Part shown: positions 26,876 to 35,257 of the stretch, in pieces
How the letters are laid out: every line of letters begins with the position of its first letter
Numbering within the stretch: the first letter of the stretch is position 1
From: Candidatus Gastranaerophilales bacterium
GTDB lineage: Bacteria > Cyanobacteriota > Vampirovibrionia > Gastranaerophilales > Gastranaerophilaceae
Direction of reading: 5' to 3'
Length of the DNA: 64,000 bases
Assembly: GCA_944324285.1 (NCBI GenBank)
Contig: CALUVR010000002.1
Coordinates: forward strand, 1 to 64,000
Made by a program: the position numbers and the translations under genes
Notes under the pieces: model-generated
What the model was told of the DNA's origin: nothing
The model's database searches: none
The model's input: only the letters and a program-made list of their open reading frames with translations

Positions 26876-27838
26876 ATGCTAATTAACAAAAATGAACGAA
26901 AATCTATAAGGTCTGCTTTTGGAAAAACTCTCACCGAACTCGGCGGTGAAAATCCGAACATTGTGGTCATGGATGCGGATCTGGCATGCTCCACTCAAAC
27001 TCAAATGTTTGCCAAAGCATATCCTGAAAGATTTTTTGATTCCGGGATTGCGGAACAGGATATGATTGCAACAGCGGCAGGACTGGCATCAGAGGGGAAA
27101 ATTCCATTTGTTGCAAGTTTTGCAATGTTTGCAACAGGCAGAACCTATGACCAGATTAGAAATTCAGTCTGTTATCCAGAATTTAACGTAAAAATAATCG
27201 GAACCCACGGCGGAATTACTGTCGGTGAGGACGGAGCCAGCCATCAGGCGCTAGAGGATATTTCTCTTATGAGGAGTATCCCGAACATGTCCGTAATAGT
27301 TCCCGCTGATTGCAGGGAGTGTGAACAGGTTATTAAATTTGCCGCAGAAAACTACGGTCCTATGTATATAAGAATTGCCCGCACAAACGTGTGCGACATA
27401 TTTGACGAAAATTATGAATTTGATTTTTGCAAAGTAAGTGTAATTCAAGAAGGAACTGATGTTACAGTTATTTCTAACGGAGAAACTCTTGCCGAAGTCA
27501 TTGAAGCCGCTAATATCTTGGAACAACACGGTTACTCCATTCAGATTTTAAATGCTCCTGTCGTAAAACCGCTCGACGGAGCAACAATTATAGAAAAAGC
27601 AAAACAAACAAAGTTTGTTATAACTGTTGAAAACCATTCAATAATCGGAGGTCTTGGAAGTGCAGTTTGCGAACTTCTTGCTGAATACTATCCGATGCCG
27701 GTTCACAGATTCGGCATAAACGATACCTTCGGACAGAGCGGAAAATGGGATTATCTCCTCGATTACTACGGATTAACAGGAAAAAAACTTGCTAAAAGCA
27801 TAAAAAAACAAATAGATATTTACCGTTTGGTAAAATAA
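26876..27838 (+). CDS. Transketolase, C-terminal subunit (split type)
   Basis: The 320-residue protein covers only the pyrimidine-binding and C-terminal domains of transketolase: GGENPNIVVMDADL, FFDSGIAEQDMIATAAGLAS (catalytic Glu), HGGITVGEDGASHQALEDIS, and the C-terminal domain with TVENHSIIGGLGSAV. Split transketolases normally have the thiamine-diphosphate subunit gene directly upstream; here that place holds an unrelated gene on the other strand, so the partner must be elsewhere. It heads an operon with ftsE and ftsX. Confidence 0.88.
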   Translation: MLINKNERKSIRSAFGKTLTELGGENPNIVVMDADLACSTQTQMFAKAYPERFFDSGIAEQDMIATAAGLASEGKIPFVASFAMFATGRTYDQIRNSVCYPEFNVKIIGTHGGITVGEDGASHQALEDISLMRSIPNMSVIVPADCRECEQVIKFAAENYGPMYIRIARTNVCDIFDENYEFDFCKVSVIQEGTDVTVISNGETLAEVIEAANILEQHGYSIQILNAPVVKPLDGATIIEKAKQTKFVITVENHSIIGGLGSAVCELLAEYYPMPVHRFGINDTFGQSGKWDYLLDYYGLTGKKLAKSIKKQIDIYRLVK

Positions 27839-27859
27839 TTTAATAAGGATTAAGAATAT

Positions 27860-28537
27860 ATGATTCAATTCAGAGCCGTTACAAAAAAATACAAAAATGA
27901 CCATTATGCTTTAAAAAATATCAATCTTGATATTTTGTCGGGGGAATTCGTATTTATAGTAGGCTCGTCAGGTGCCGGAAAATCTACTCTGATGAAGCTT
28001 CTATATCATGAAGAATGCCCGACAAGCGGGACTGTCACCATAGGCGGAATTAACATCGCAAATCTTTCCAATGATAAAATTCCGAACCTCAGACGCTGTA
28101 TGGGAATTGTTTTTCAGGATTACAAACTTCTTCAGAATATGTCTGTTTACGATAATGTTGCATACGTAATCCGGACACTCGGGATAAGTTCAAGAGAAAT
28201 TAATGCAAGAGTTACGGGCGCATTAAAAATTGTAGGACTTTACGATAAACTTCACGCAACGCCGGCTGAACTTTCCGGCGGAGAACAGCAGAGAGTCGGA
28301 ATTGCCCGTGCAATAGTCAACGGTCCCCCGCTTTTAATCGCAGATGAGCCTACCGGAAACTTAGACCCGAAAAACTCTATGGAAATTATGCAGATATTAG
28401 ACCAGATTAATCAAAGAGGTATTACAGTGATTGTTTCCACCCACGACAGCGCAATGGTGGATTATTTCAGAAAACGTGTTATAACTCTTGATAAAGGTGA
28501 AATTGTTAGGGATATTCAAGCAGGTACTTATGAATAA
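27860..28537 (+). CDS. ftsE: Cell division ATP-binding protein FtsE
   Basis: The 225-residue ABC ATPase has Walker A GSSGAGKST, Q-loop VFQDYKLL, signature LSGGEQQRVGIARA, Walker B LLIADEPTGNLD and the switch His in STHDSAMV. With FtsX it forms a mechanotransmitting complex that activates peptidoglycan hydrolases at the septum. AAGGA precedes the ATG. It overlaps ftsX by 8 bp. Confidence 0.95.
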   Translation: MIQFRAVTKKYKNDHYALKNINLDILSGEFVFIVGSSGAGKSTLMKLLYHEECPTSGTVTIGGINIANLSNDKIPNLRRCMGIVFQDYKLLQNMSVYDNVAYVIRTLGISSREINARVTGALKIVGLYDKLHATPAELSGGEQQRVGIARAIVNGPPLLIADEPTGNLDPKNSMEIMQILDQINQRGITVIVSTHDSAMVDYFRKRVITLDKGEIVRDIQAGTYE

Positions 28538-29438
28538 TTCGAAATTAAAAATAAAGAAAAAAGTAAAAAAACACATCCCGAAAGATTGGCTGTGTGAATT
28601 AAGAATACTATACCGGTTAACAATGGAAACGGTTTACGACGTAAAACGCACCGGAATAGTTAACCTTGTTATAATTACAACTATGGCGGCAATTTTGACA
28701 ATATTCGGAGCATTTTTCAGAAGCGCCATGTCAATTTCCGCATTTGCCCATGAACTCGGTAACGTTCTGGAAATTTCGGTTTACCTGAAATCAGGAACTG
28801 ATACAAATATTGCAAAAAACAGAATTAAAGAGTTTGAGCATGTTGAAAATGTAAAAATTATTCCTAAAGAAGAATCCTGGACAAATCTGCAAAGGGAAAT
28901 GAATTTGCCTGATATCAGTAATCCTCTGCCGGATACTCTCCACGTTAAAGTCGATAAGCCGGAAAATATTTCGGCTGTGTTTAACAATATCAAACAGCTT
29001 AAATCTGTTGAGGATATGAGTTACGCGCAGGATTTAGCAAAAAAAATTCAGGCGCTAAATCATGTAGTTAACACAATAACGGTTCTTGTTGTGATAATTA
29101 TGGGAATATTAACAATTACAATTATTAATAACACAATACAGTTAGTAATCCAATCTCGGAAAGATGAAATAGAGATTATGCGGTTAATGGGTGTTTCTAA
29201 TTGGTACATAAGATTTCCGCTGATTATGCAGGGGGCTTTTTACGGATTTTCTGGTTCGATTATTGCCATAATTCCGCTGAATTTTGTCCAGAACGGATTA
29301 GTTAATATGCACAAATTCTTTATGGTTCCGACACCTGTATTTGCTCAAAGTATTGTATTATTCACTATGTTTGCAATGGGAATACTCTTCGGTGCAGGCG
29401 GCAGCTTCCTGTGCATCAAAAAACACTTACAAGTTTAA
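28530..29438 (+). CDS. ftsX: Cell division protein FtsX
   Basis: About 302 residues with the FtsX layout: a basic cytosolic head, TM1 (about 45-65), an extracellular domain (VLEISVYLKSGTDTNIAKNR, then VKIIPKEESW) and three more TM segments with QSRKDEIEIMRLMGVSNWYI before TM3. The ATG at 28530 overlaps the ftsE stop and has AGGT 6 nt upstream; an earlier in-frame start would run back into ftsE. It is the membrane partner of FtsE. Confidence 0.93.
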   Translation: MNNSKLKIKKKVKKHIPKDWLCELRILYRLTMETVYDVKRTGIVNLVIITTMAAILTIFGAFFRSAMSISAFAHELGNVLEISVYLKSGTDTNIAKNRIKEFEHVENVKIIPKEESWTNLQREMNLPDISNPLPDTLHVKVDKPENISAVFNNIKQLKSVEDMSYAQDLAKKIQALNHVVNTITVLVVIIMGILTITIINNTIQLVIQSRKDEIEIMRLMGVSNWYIRFPLIMQGAFYGFSGSIIAIIPLNFVQNGLVNMHKFFMVPTPVFAQSIVLFTMFAMGILFGAGGSFLCIKKHLQV

Positions 29439-29441
29439 ATT

Positions 29442-30656
29442 ATGAATATATTATTAATCACAAATGAACAAAATATTATAGAAACATTCGGAGAAAAACT
29501 TATTCTGCTCAGAGAAACCGATGAATTGTCTTACTGTGATTATAACGAGGCACCGGATATTGTATTTGCAGATAAGCCGGATATTGTAATTATCCACGAA
29601 CATAACGACAAATCCAAAACAATAAATCTGATTAAATATATAAAAACCCAGATTGACTCCGTAATTCTGCTGATTAATAAATACGACAGGGATTTTATCC
29701 TGAATGCTTATGATGAAGGAATTGATGATTATTTTTCCGCAACCGCTGATCCTTCGGAAATTTCAATCCGCACGGTTAACTGTATAAAAAAAGAAAGTTT
29801 AAAAAAGAAAATCAAACAGTATCAAAATTACCTGAAACAATACGAAATTTTTGATAAACAGACAGGAGTAATTGCTGATAAATCCGCAAAAATACTCAAT
29901 GACAGAGAACTTTCACTCTACAATTATACGGATGGAGCGTTAATGGTTATCTCGCCTGACGAGGAGGGCAAGGTGAAATATTCTGCCGAAAAACTAATTC
30001 AGGCAATAAAAAAATCAGTAAGATTTTCAGACGTCATAACACATGGCGGTGCTGCAAAAATATTTATTATGATTAGCGAAGGAAGTATTCCTGCAGCCGT
30101 CAAAATCCTTGAAAAGATTAAAACCGAATTAAACGGAGCTATCTCAATAAAAGCTGGAATTTGTCCGATAACATCAGATAAATTCATGACGCTGGAAAAG
30201 AATGCGCTGTGTGCATTATCAGAAAGCATGCTTGGAAATCAGGAGTTTGCGATTTTTACGGAAAACTCTGTTTTAAACGACGAATCGTGGCTTGAGGAAC
30301 CTAAAGAAAAGAATTACAAACTATTCAGAGCTGCATTTAATAAAAAGCTGGAAAAGGTAATTGCGCCGGTGTTTTACAGATTACAAAAGTCCTGGGAAGA
30401 AAAGTTATTTAATACAAAAGTCGAACAGTACACGGATGAAACGCAGAGTCTTTTCAGGTTAACCAACCCGAAACAGACAAGCTTATTAAAAATTGTATAC
30501 CCGGGTTTTGCGAAAGTTATTGTGTATATAACGCACGAAGGGCTTGACAGTCCGGAAAATGCAGAAATTTCACTGCCGTTAAACCAAATCAGTACAAAAG
30601 AAATTACAAAAATTGTTGAGCATTTTATAAAAGAGTTTAAGAGCACCATTGAATAA
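29442..30656 (+). CDS. Degenerate receiver plus degenerate GGDEF protein
   Basis: The 404-residue protein starts 4 bp after ftsX. Residues 1-120 have a receiver fold pattern (PDIVIIHEHND, VILLINKYDRDFI, GIDDYFSATADPSEI), but His stands at the phosphoacceptor Asp position and the conserved Thr and Lys are missing. Residues about 160-290 follow a GGDEF layout (VRFSDVITHGGAAKIFIMIS, then ISIKAGICPI) with GGAAK in place of GGDEF. The C-terminal 110 residues are of unknown type. It is probably a non-enzymatic adaptor; a link to FtsEX comes only from the operon. Confidence 0.62.
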   Translation: MNILLITNEQNIIETFGEKLILLRETDELSYCDYNEAPDIVFADKPDIVIIHEHNDKSKTINLIKYIKTQIDSVILLINKYDRDFILNAYDEGIDDYFSATADPSEISIRTVNCIKKESLKKKIKQYQNYLKQYEIFDKQTGVIADKSAKILNDRELSLYNYTDGALMVISPDEEGKVKYSAEKLIQAIKKSVRFSDVITHGGAAKIFIMISEGSIPAAVKILEKIKTELNGAISIKAGICPITSDKFMTLEKNALCALSESMLGNQEFAIFTENSVLNDESWLEEPKEKNYKLFRAAFNKKLEKVIAPVFYRLQKSWEEKLFNTKVEQYTDETQSLFRLTNPKQTSLLKIVYPGFAKVIVYITHEGLDSPENAEISLPLNQISTKEITKIVEHFIKEFKSTIE

Positions 30657-30668
30657 GGAGAGAAATTT

Positions 30669-31214
30669 ATGAATACATTATCGGCAGAGCAGAGTCTGGT
30701 TATGATAATTGATATACAGGAACGTCTTGTAGCGGCGCTTGATAAAGATATAGTTGTATCAAAAGCAGTTAAAGTTGCAAGCGCAGCAAAATCATTAGGC
30801 ATTCCGGTAATCGTAACAGAGCAGTATCCTAAAGGACTTGGAAACACCGTACCTCAATTAAAGGCTGTTCTGCCGGCAAATGCAGATATTATTGAAAAGA
30901 CCTCATTTAATGCCCTTTTGGAAGAAGGAATGCCTGAAAAAATCGCCTCTTACGGGAAAAAACAGATTGTTTTATTTGGTATTGAAACCCATATTTGTGT
31001 ACACCAGACAGCAGCAGCATTACTTGAAGCCGGTTATGAGGTTTACATAATAAAAGACGCCTGCGCAAGCCGTAACAAATACGAATTCAAACAGGGAATT
31101 GACATTATGCAGCAAAACGGTGCAAAAATATCCTGTGTGGAAATCGCGCTTTTTGAATGGTTAAAAGGGGCAAAGAACCCGAAATTCAAAGAGGTTCAAG
31201 CTTTAATTAAATAA
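30669..31214 (+). CDS. Isochorismatase-family (cysteine) hydrolase
   Basis: The 181-residue protein has the family triad region: MIIDIQERL (Asp), a central Lys, and FGIETHICVHQTAAALLEAG with the nucleophile Cys after a cis-peptide-type motif. It resembles YcaC/nicotinamidase-type hydrolases; the substrate is unknown. It lies 12 bp after the receiver-GGDEF-like gene with GGAG upstream and ends the operon before a terminator. Confidence 0.88.
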   Translation: MNTLSAEQSLVMIIDIQERLVAALDKDIVVSKAVKVASAAKSLGIPVIVTEQYPKGLGNTVPQLKAVLPANADIIEKTSFNALLEEGMPEKIASYGKKQIVLFGIETHICVHQTAAALLEAGYEVYIIKDACASRNKYEFKQGIDIMQQNGAKISCVEIALFEWLKGAKNPKFKEVQALIK

Positions 31215-31221
31215 TAAACCA

Positions 31222-31248
31222 AAAGGGCGGTTTTATGACCGCCCTTTA
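31222..31248. terminator. Bidirectional intrinsic terminator
   Basis: The perfect stem AAAGGGCGGT...ACCGCCCTTT is flanked by A and T runs and lies between the hydrolase gene and the convergent prepilin B gene. Confidence 0.9.
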
Positions 31249-31253
31249 AAATT

Positions 31254-32071
31254 TTACCATGGGTAATCATCTTTGAATTCCCAGCCGTCTCTTACTAACT
31301 TAGCTGTACAGCGCTCATCACGAGGGTTTTTAGCTGTACAAACAGAAGTTGACCAGATATTATAATTATAACCGCTTGGATATATTGCACTCGCTGATTT
31401 AAAGTTTCGAGATTTATCCAAACAAACAGTATACTCCATGTTATGACCAAAACAACTGCCAGAACTTATTTTACCATATCTGTATACAACAACAAAAAAG
31501 TGAATATCTTTCCCTATTTGATTTGGCTTCTTCAAACCGTTTACATCCACCCATAAACCAGAAACTGCATAATCACTTGTTGAAGTATTACTATCCACAT
31601 GCGCGTTTGCAGATACAATAGCTCCACTTGGCAAAATTATTTCATTTCTGATTCCAGATCCATAATTGCTAATAAAATAAGAAGTAAATCCGCTTGTATT
31701 TGGATCTAAACTCTTTACATATCGTTCGACAGTTTTACAAGGTTGAGATTTTTTATTATCAGAACCAATCCAGCCATCTGCACCGTAAGCAACATAACAA
31801 GTCTGACCTTTCATTTCGTTAAAAATTAACTTCATTCTTTCATCTGCCATTGTTGCACTTTGATATTTACTTTGCGTCCAGGAACCAGGATCACCGTGTT
31901 TTGCTATAGCTGCATTATATGCTTGCGAAAATTGGGAATAAAAAACCTTTGCCTGATTTGCTAAGACTTTTTTTCGTACTTGGCAATCAGTCCGGGCAGT
32001 GTCATTGCAGCAACAATTCCGATAACGCCAAGTGTGATAAGAACTTCAGCCAGTGTAAAAGCATGTTTCAT
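31254..32071 (-). CDS. Prepilin-like protein, module B, with -1 frameshift at a slippery heptamer
   Basis: From the ATG at 32071 (GGAGGA upstream) the protein reads MKHAFTLAEVLITLGVIGIV and reaches IAKYEKKS before a stop at 31961-31963. A -1 shift on A_AAA_AAG (31973-31967, part of an A7 tract) restores EKKVLANQAK and an open frame to 31254, with the shared motif VNGLKKPNQIGKDIHF and the ending DGWEFKDDYPW. The joined product would be about 272 aa. It is either a phase-off or broken copy, a programmed frameshift, or a homopolymer sequencing error. The XRE gene at 32202 is divergent. Confidence 0.82.
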
Positions 32072-32094
32072 AAACTATCCTCCTTAACAATTTC

Positions 32095-32124
32095 ATTATA
32101 ATTCAAAATAGTGTATTATTCCAA
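32095..32124 (-). promoter_or_regulatory. Prepilin B promoter
   Basis: On the minus strand TTGGAA (32119-32124) is followed after 18 bp by a perfect TATAAT (32095-32100), which predicts a short leader carrying GGAGGA. Confidence 0.6.
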
Positions 32125-32201
32125 TATATAAGCTTATTTTAGTAATATTTTGTTACTTATTGTATGTGTAACTAACAGTATCATATTCATACAATTAATT
32201 T

Positions 32202-32420
32202 ATGAATACCAAAATCCTAGAAAATTTTGGAAAACAGGTAAGACAAAAACGTAAAACCGCAAAGCTTTCTCAGGAAGAACTTGCGGAAAAGCTTGGTATT
32301 CACAGAACTTATATGAGTTTTATTGAAAGAGGGATAAGAAATCCTAGCTTGCTCATGATTTTCAAAATATCAAGAGCATTAAAAATAAAATTACCAGAAC
32401 TTTTTGAGTTTGATAAATAA
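32202..32420 (+). CDS. XRE-family regulator of prepilin module B
   Basis: The 72-residue protein is a single helix-turn-helix domain (FGKQVRQKRKTAKLSQEELA, then HRTYMSFIERGIRNPSLLMI). A TACAAT box ends exactly 6 nt before the ATG with no Shine-Dalgarno sequence, so it is probably leaderless. The inverted repeat ATTGTATG (32159-32166) and CATACAAT (32188-32195) spans its promoter and may be the operator. It is divergent from prepilin B and abuts ribF end to end. Confidence 0.87.
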   Translation: MNTKILENFGKQVRQKRKTAKLSQEELAEKLGIHRTYMSFIERGIRNPSLLMIFKISRALKIKLPELFEFDK

Positions 32421-33317
32421 CTAAATACTCTCAATATCCAGATAAATCTGTTTTTTCAATTTTTCTATTGAGTCAAATTTCTTCTCCGGTCTAATCATCT
32501 TCAAAAATTCGACAGAGATATTTTCTCCGTAAATATCTTTATCAAAATCAAGAATATGAGTTTCCAGTGAACATTGATGATTATTCGAAACGGTCGGGCG
32601 AATACCGAAATTTGTTATACCTTTGTGCTGCCTGCCCTCATAATGAACTATCACTGAGTAAACTCCGAAAGGCAAATCAATGAGTTCGGGCGGATAAATT
32701 AAATTTGCAGTTCTAAACCCTATTTTACGTCCAATCTGCTGACCTTTTATAACTTCTCCGCTGATTGTAAAATTGTAACCGAGCATTTCATTTGCGTTTT
32801 CTATCTGCCCTTTTGATAGAGCACTTCTTATGGCAGTACTGCTTATTGTTTCATTGTAAATTTTTTGTGGCGGAACTTCAAAATATTCATACCCGTATAA
32901 TGTTTGCATTTTTGTCAGTAAATCAACTCCGCCGGATTTTTTTGCTCCAAAATAATGATTAAATCCTGTAGATATGGATTTTGGGGAGAAATTATCTATC
33001 AAAATCTTCTTTAAATATTCTTCTGCGGAAAGCAGGCAAAGTTTAGCGTCAAAATCAAGGATATAAACGTAATCAACGCCAAGATTTTCAATATGTTTGA
33101 GTCTATCTTCCCGTGTCAGTATATATTTGGGGCAAACTCCTTTAAAAAAACAGCAGGGATGATCTTTAAATGTGATAACAGCGGATTTATTTCCGTTTGC
33201 CTTCGCAAAATCAACGGCAGTCAAGATTACCTTCTGATGTCCGAGGTGCACCCCGTCAAAGTAACCGAGCGATAATGATAAATTCGGATTTTTATTTAAT
33301 TCGGTAAAAATCTGCAT
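32421..33317 (-). CDS. ribF: Bifunctional riboflavin kinase / FAD synthetase
   Basis: The 298-residue enzyme makes FMN and then FAD. The N-terminal nucleotidyltransferase domain shows GYFDGVHLGHQKVI and TFKDHP; the C-terminal kinase domain shows GQQIGRKIGFRTANL (PTAN-type motif, with Arg in place of the usual Pro), FGVYSV and GITNFGIRPTV. A TATAAT box ends 6 nt before the ATG with no ribosome binding site, so it is predicted leaderless. It ends directly against the XRE gene of module B. Confidence 0.95.
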   Translation of the reverse strand: MQIFTELNKNPNLSLSLGYFDGVHLGHQKVILTAVDFAKANGNKSAVITFKDHPCCFFKGVCPKYILTREDRLKHIENLGVDYVYILDFDAKLCLLSAEEYLKKILIDNFSPKSISTGFNHYFGAKKSGGVDLLTKMQTLYGYEYFEVPPQKIYNETISSTAIRSALSKGQIENANEMLGYNFTISGEVIKGQQIGRKIGFRTANLIYPPELIDLPFGVYSVIVHYEGRQHKGITNFGIRPTVSNNHQCSLETHILDFDKDIYGENISVEFLKMIRPEKKFDSIEKLKKQIYLDIESI

Positions 33318-33377
33318 ACAATAATTATATTACAAAGCAATATAAATTAGAATTGCCCGTAAATATATATTTTGTCT

Positions 33378-33600
33378 ATGGGATAAAATCTCAACTCCCT
33401 CAAGAGGAGAGAGAAATATGTGCCATAGCAAGTAGCAAAGCGTCGACGCAATCCAGCCTTTTACCTGCCTTTATAAGGGAGGTGGCGCGAATTCGCCGGA
33501 TGGTTTTCTCTATTTCCCCTTACCCGACCTTCGGGCATCATCTCTCAGAGGGAGAGGGGATTTAATGAAAACCCTTCAACCTTTCATCCCTTCACCTAAA
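33378..33600. repeat. Intergenic cluster of dispersed repeats
   Basis: The 357-bp gap between the divergently placed ribF start and the miaB end holds no gene. It contains a degraded CTCCCTCAAGAGGAGAGAG unit, GCAATCCAGCCTTTTACCTG, a TAAGGGAGGTGGCGCGAATT unit, GACCTTCGGGCATC and a CTCTCAGAGGGAGAGGGGA unit. The same modules, in other combinations, occur near 25200, 46400 and 56600. Confidence 0.7.
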
Positions 33601-33674
33601 TTGCTCCCATTACCCATCACATCTTTATTGCACTTAACGTATTTTTACTTAGTGCCTCAGTATTTCAGGACCTC

Positions 33675-35000
33675 TTATATAAGTTCTCCCTGCAGATACC
33701 AGGTTTTGGCGCCTGTAATTTTGACATTCACAAATTCTCCGGTCAAATCTTTTTCGCAAGGTACGTGAACAATTTTGTTGTTGCGGGCACGTCCGGTTAT
33801 AACATTTTGTCCTTTATGATTTTCAAAATCTTCGACGAGAATTTCCATCTCCCGTCCGACAAATTTCAGATTGGACTTAAGACAATTTTCGCGGACTTTT
33901 TCGTTCAAACGAGCAAGCCGCTCTGTTTTTATATCTTCATCAATATATTTATCAACCCATTTTGCTGCTATTGTTTTTTCGCGCGGAGAATAGGCTGCTG
34001 TATTAGAGTAATCAAGTTCAAATTCATCAATTGCAGAAAGAGTTTCCTGAAACTGCTCTTCAGTTTCTCCCGGAAAGCCTGCAATAAAATCACTCGTGAT
34101 TGTCACATCCGGAACCATTTTCCTGACTTTTTCAACTATTTTTTTGTAAGTATCTCTGTCATAGCGTCTGTTCATAGCTTTCAGTACAACACTGCTTCCT
34201 GATTGCATAGGAATATGGAAATATTCGCAGACTTTATCAAGTTCTACGACAGTTTCGATTAATTCATCGGTGATATCTGTCGGGTAAGAGGTTACAAAAC
34301 GTATGCGGAAGTTACCATCAAGAGAATTTATATCCCTGAGCAATTGAGCTAGTCTGTAATTTTTATCTTTAAAATCCTTGCCGTAGCTGTCAACATTCTG
34401 TCCGAGTAGTGTAATTTCTTTAAAACCCTGATTAAGTGCGTCTTTAACTTCCTTTATAATAATTTCCGGCTGACGGGAGCGTTCTCGTCCGCGGGTGTAC
34501 GGAACAATACAATAAGTGCAGAAATTATTGCATCCTTCTGTTATCGGAATCCAGGCGTTAACGGATTTTACGCGGTGAATAGGAAATTCAGCTGCTTTAT
34601 CATCTTCTGTGGCATTAGTTTCAGTGCATTCGCATACTCTTTCTCCGGCTTCCGCTCTTTTTATAATTTCAGGGAGTGAATAGATTTTATGCGTACCCAA
34701 AACAAAATCAACATAAGGTGCACGGCGGAAAGTTTTTTCAGCCTTTTGCTGCGCGACACATCCGCAGAGTCCGATTTTAATCTTTTTGCCTTCAGATTTC
34801 CACTTGCCCCACAGCCCGAGCATACTGAATGCTTTATCTTCGCTAAGCTGTCTAATGGAACAAGTATTCACAATGAGTAAATCTGCTTCTTTTGGTTCTT
34901 TTGTTTCTTCGTAATCCAGACAGGAAAGAATTCCGAGCATTCTTTCGGTATCTGATTTATTCATCTGGCAGCCCATTGTATCTATAAAAACTTTTTTCAT
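33675..35000 (-). CDS. miaB: tRNA-2-methylthio-N6-dimethylallyladenosine synthase
   Basis: The 441-residue radical SAM methylthiotransferase modifies A37 of tRNAs that read UNN codons. The N-terminal UPF0004 domain has cluster cysteines in DTMGCQMN, VNTCSIR and GLCGCVAQ. The radical SAM motif is CNNFCTYC with the following PYTRGRERSR. A C-terminal TRAM domain ends the protein (EMEILVEDFENHKGQNVITG). AGAAAGAG precedes the ATG. Confidence 0.95.
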   Translation of the reverse strand: MKKVFIDTMGCQMNKSDTERMLGILSCLDYEETKEPKEADLLIVNTCSIRQLSEDKAFSMLGLWGKWKSEGKKIKIGLCGCVAQQKAEKTFRRAPYVDFVLGTHKIYSLPEIIKRAEAGERVCECTETNATEDDKAAEFPIHRVKSVNAWIPITEGCNNFCTYCIVPYTRGRERSRQPEIIIKEVKDALNQGFKEITLLGQNVDSYGKDFKDKNYRLAQLLRDINSLDGNFRIRFVTSYPTDITDELIETVVELDKVCEYFHIPMQSGSSVVLKAMNRRYDRDTYKKIVEKVRKMVPDVTITSDFIAGFPGETEEQFQETLSAIDEFELDYSNTAAYSPREKTIAAKWVDKYIDEDIKTERLARLNEKVRENCLKSNLKFVGREMEILVEDFENHKGQNVITGRARNNKIVHVPCEKDLTGEFVNVKITGAKTWYLQGELI

Positions 35001-35038
35001 TATTATCTCTTTCTGTTTAGTTTTAATAAGCGGTTAAG

Positions 35039-35107
35039 ATACGGACTATAATTTTTGTGGCGATAGAAAAAGTGCTTGAACATTGTTGAAAAATTTATAG
35101 TCCGTAT
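35039..35107. repeat. Long-armed inverted repeat
   Basis: ATACGGACTATAATTTTT (35039-35056) is mirrored by AAAAATTTATAGTCCGTAT (35089-35107), an 18-bp stem with one bulged base around a 32-bp loop. It lies in the 257-bp gap between the divergent miaB and acyl-CoA ligase genes. It could be a regulatory RNA stem or a small mobile-element-like remnant. Confidence 0.6.
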
Positions 35108-35257
35108 TTGTATCTAAAATTTATAGTTCTTACTTCCTATCATAACTGTAATTATACTACAAAAATTTTATATACTTGACTTTTCGGCTTGTAAATTATA
35201 TCTTTTTAGATGTAATGGTCTTTATAAATAAGACGAGTCAGCTAAGGGGAACAACAG

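Noticed and set aside
31254-32071. Calling prepilin B a plain pseudogene
   Set aside because: Only one lesion is present and it coincides with a functional-type slippery heptamer, while the rest of the frame, promoter and ribosome binding site are intact. Phase variation, recoding or sequencing error are at least as likely.
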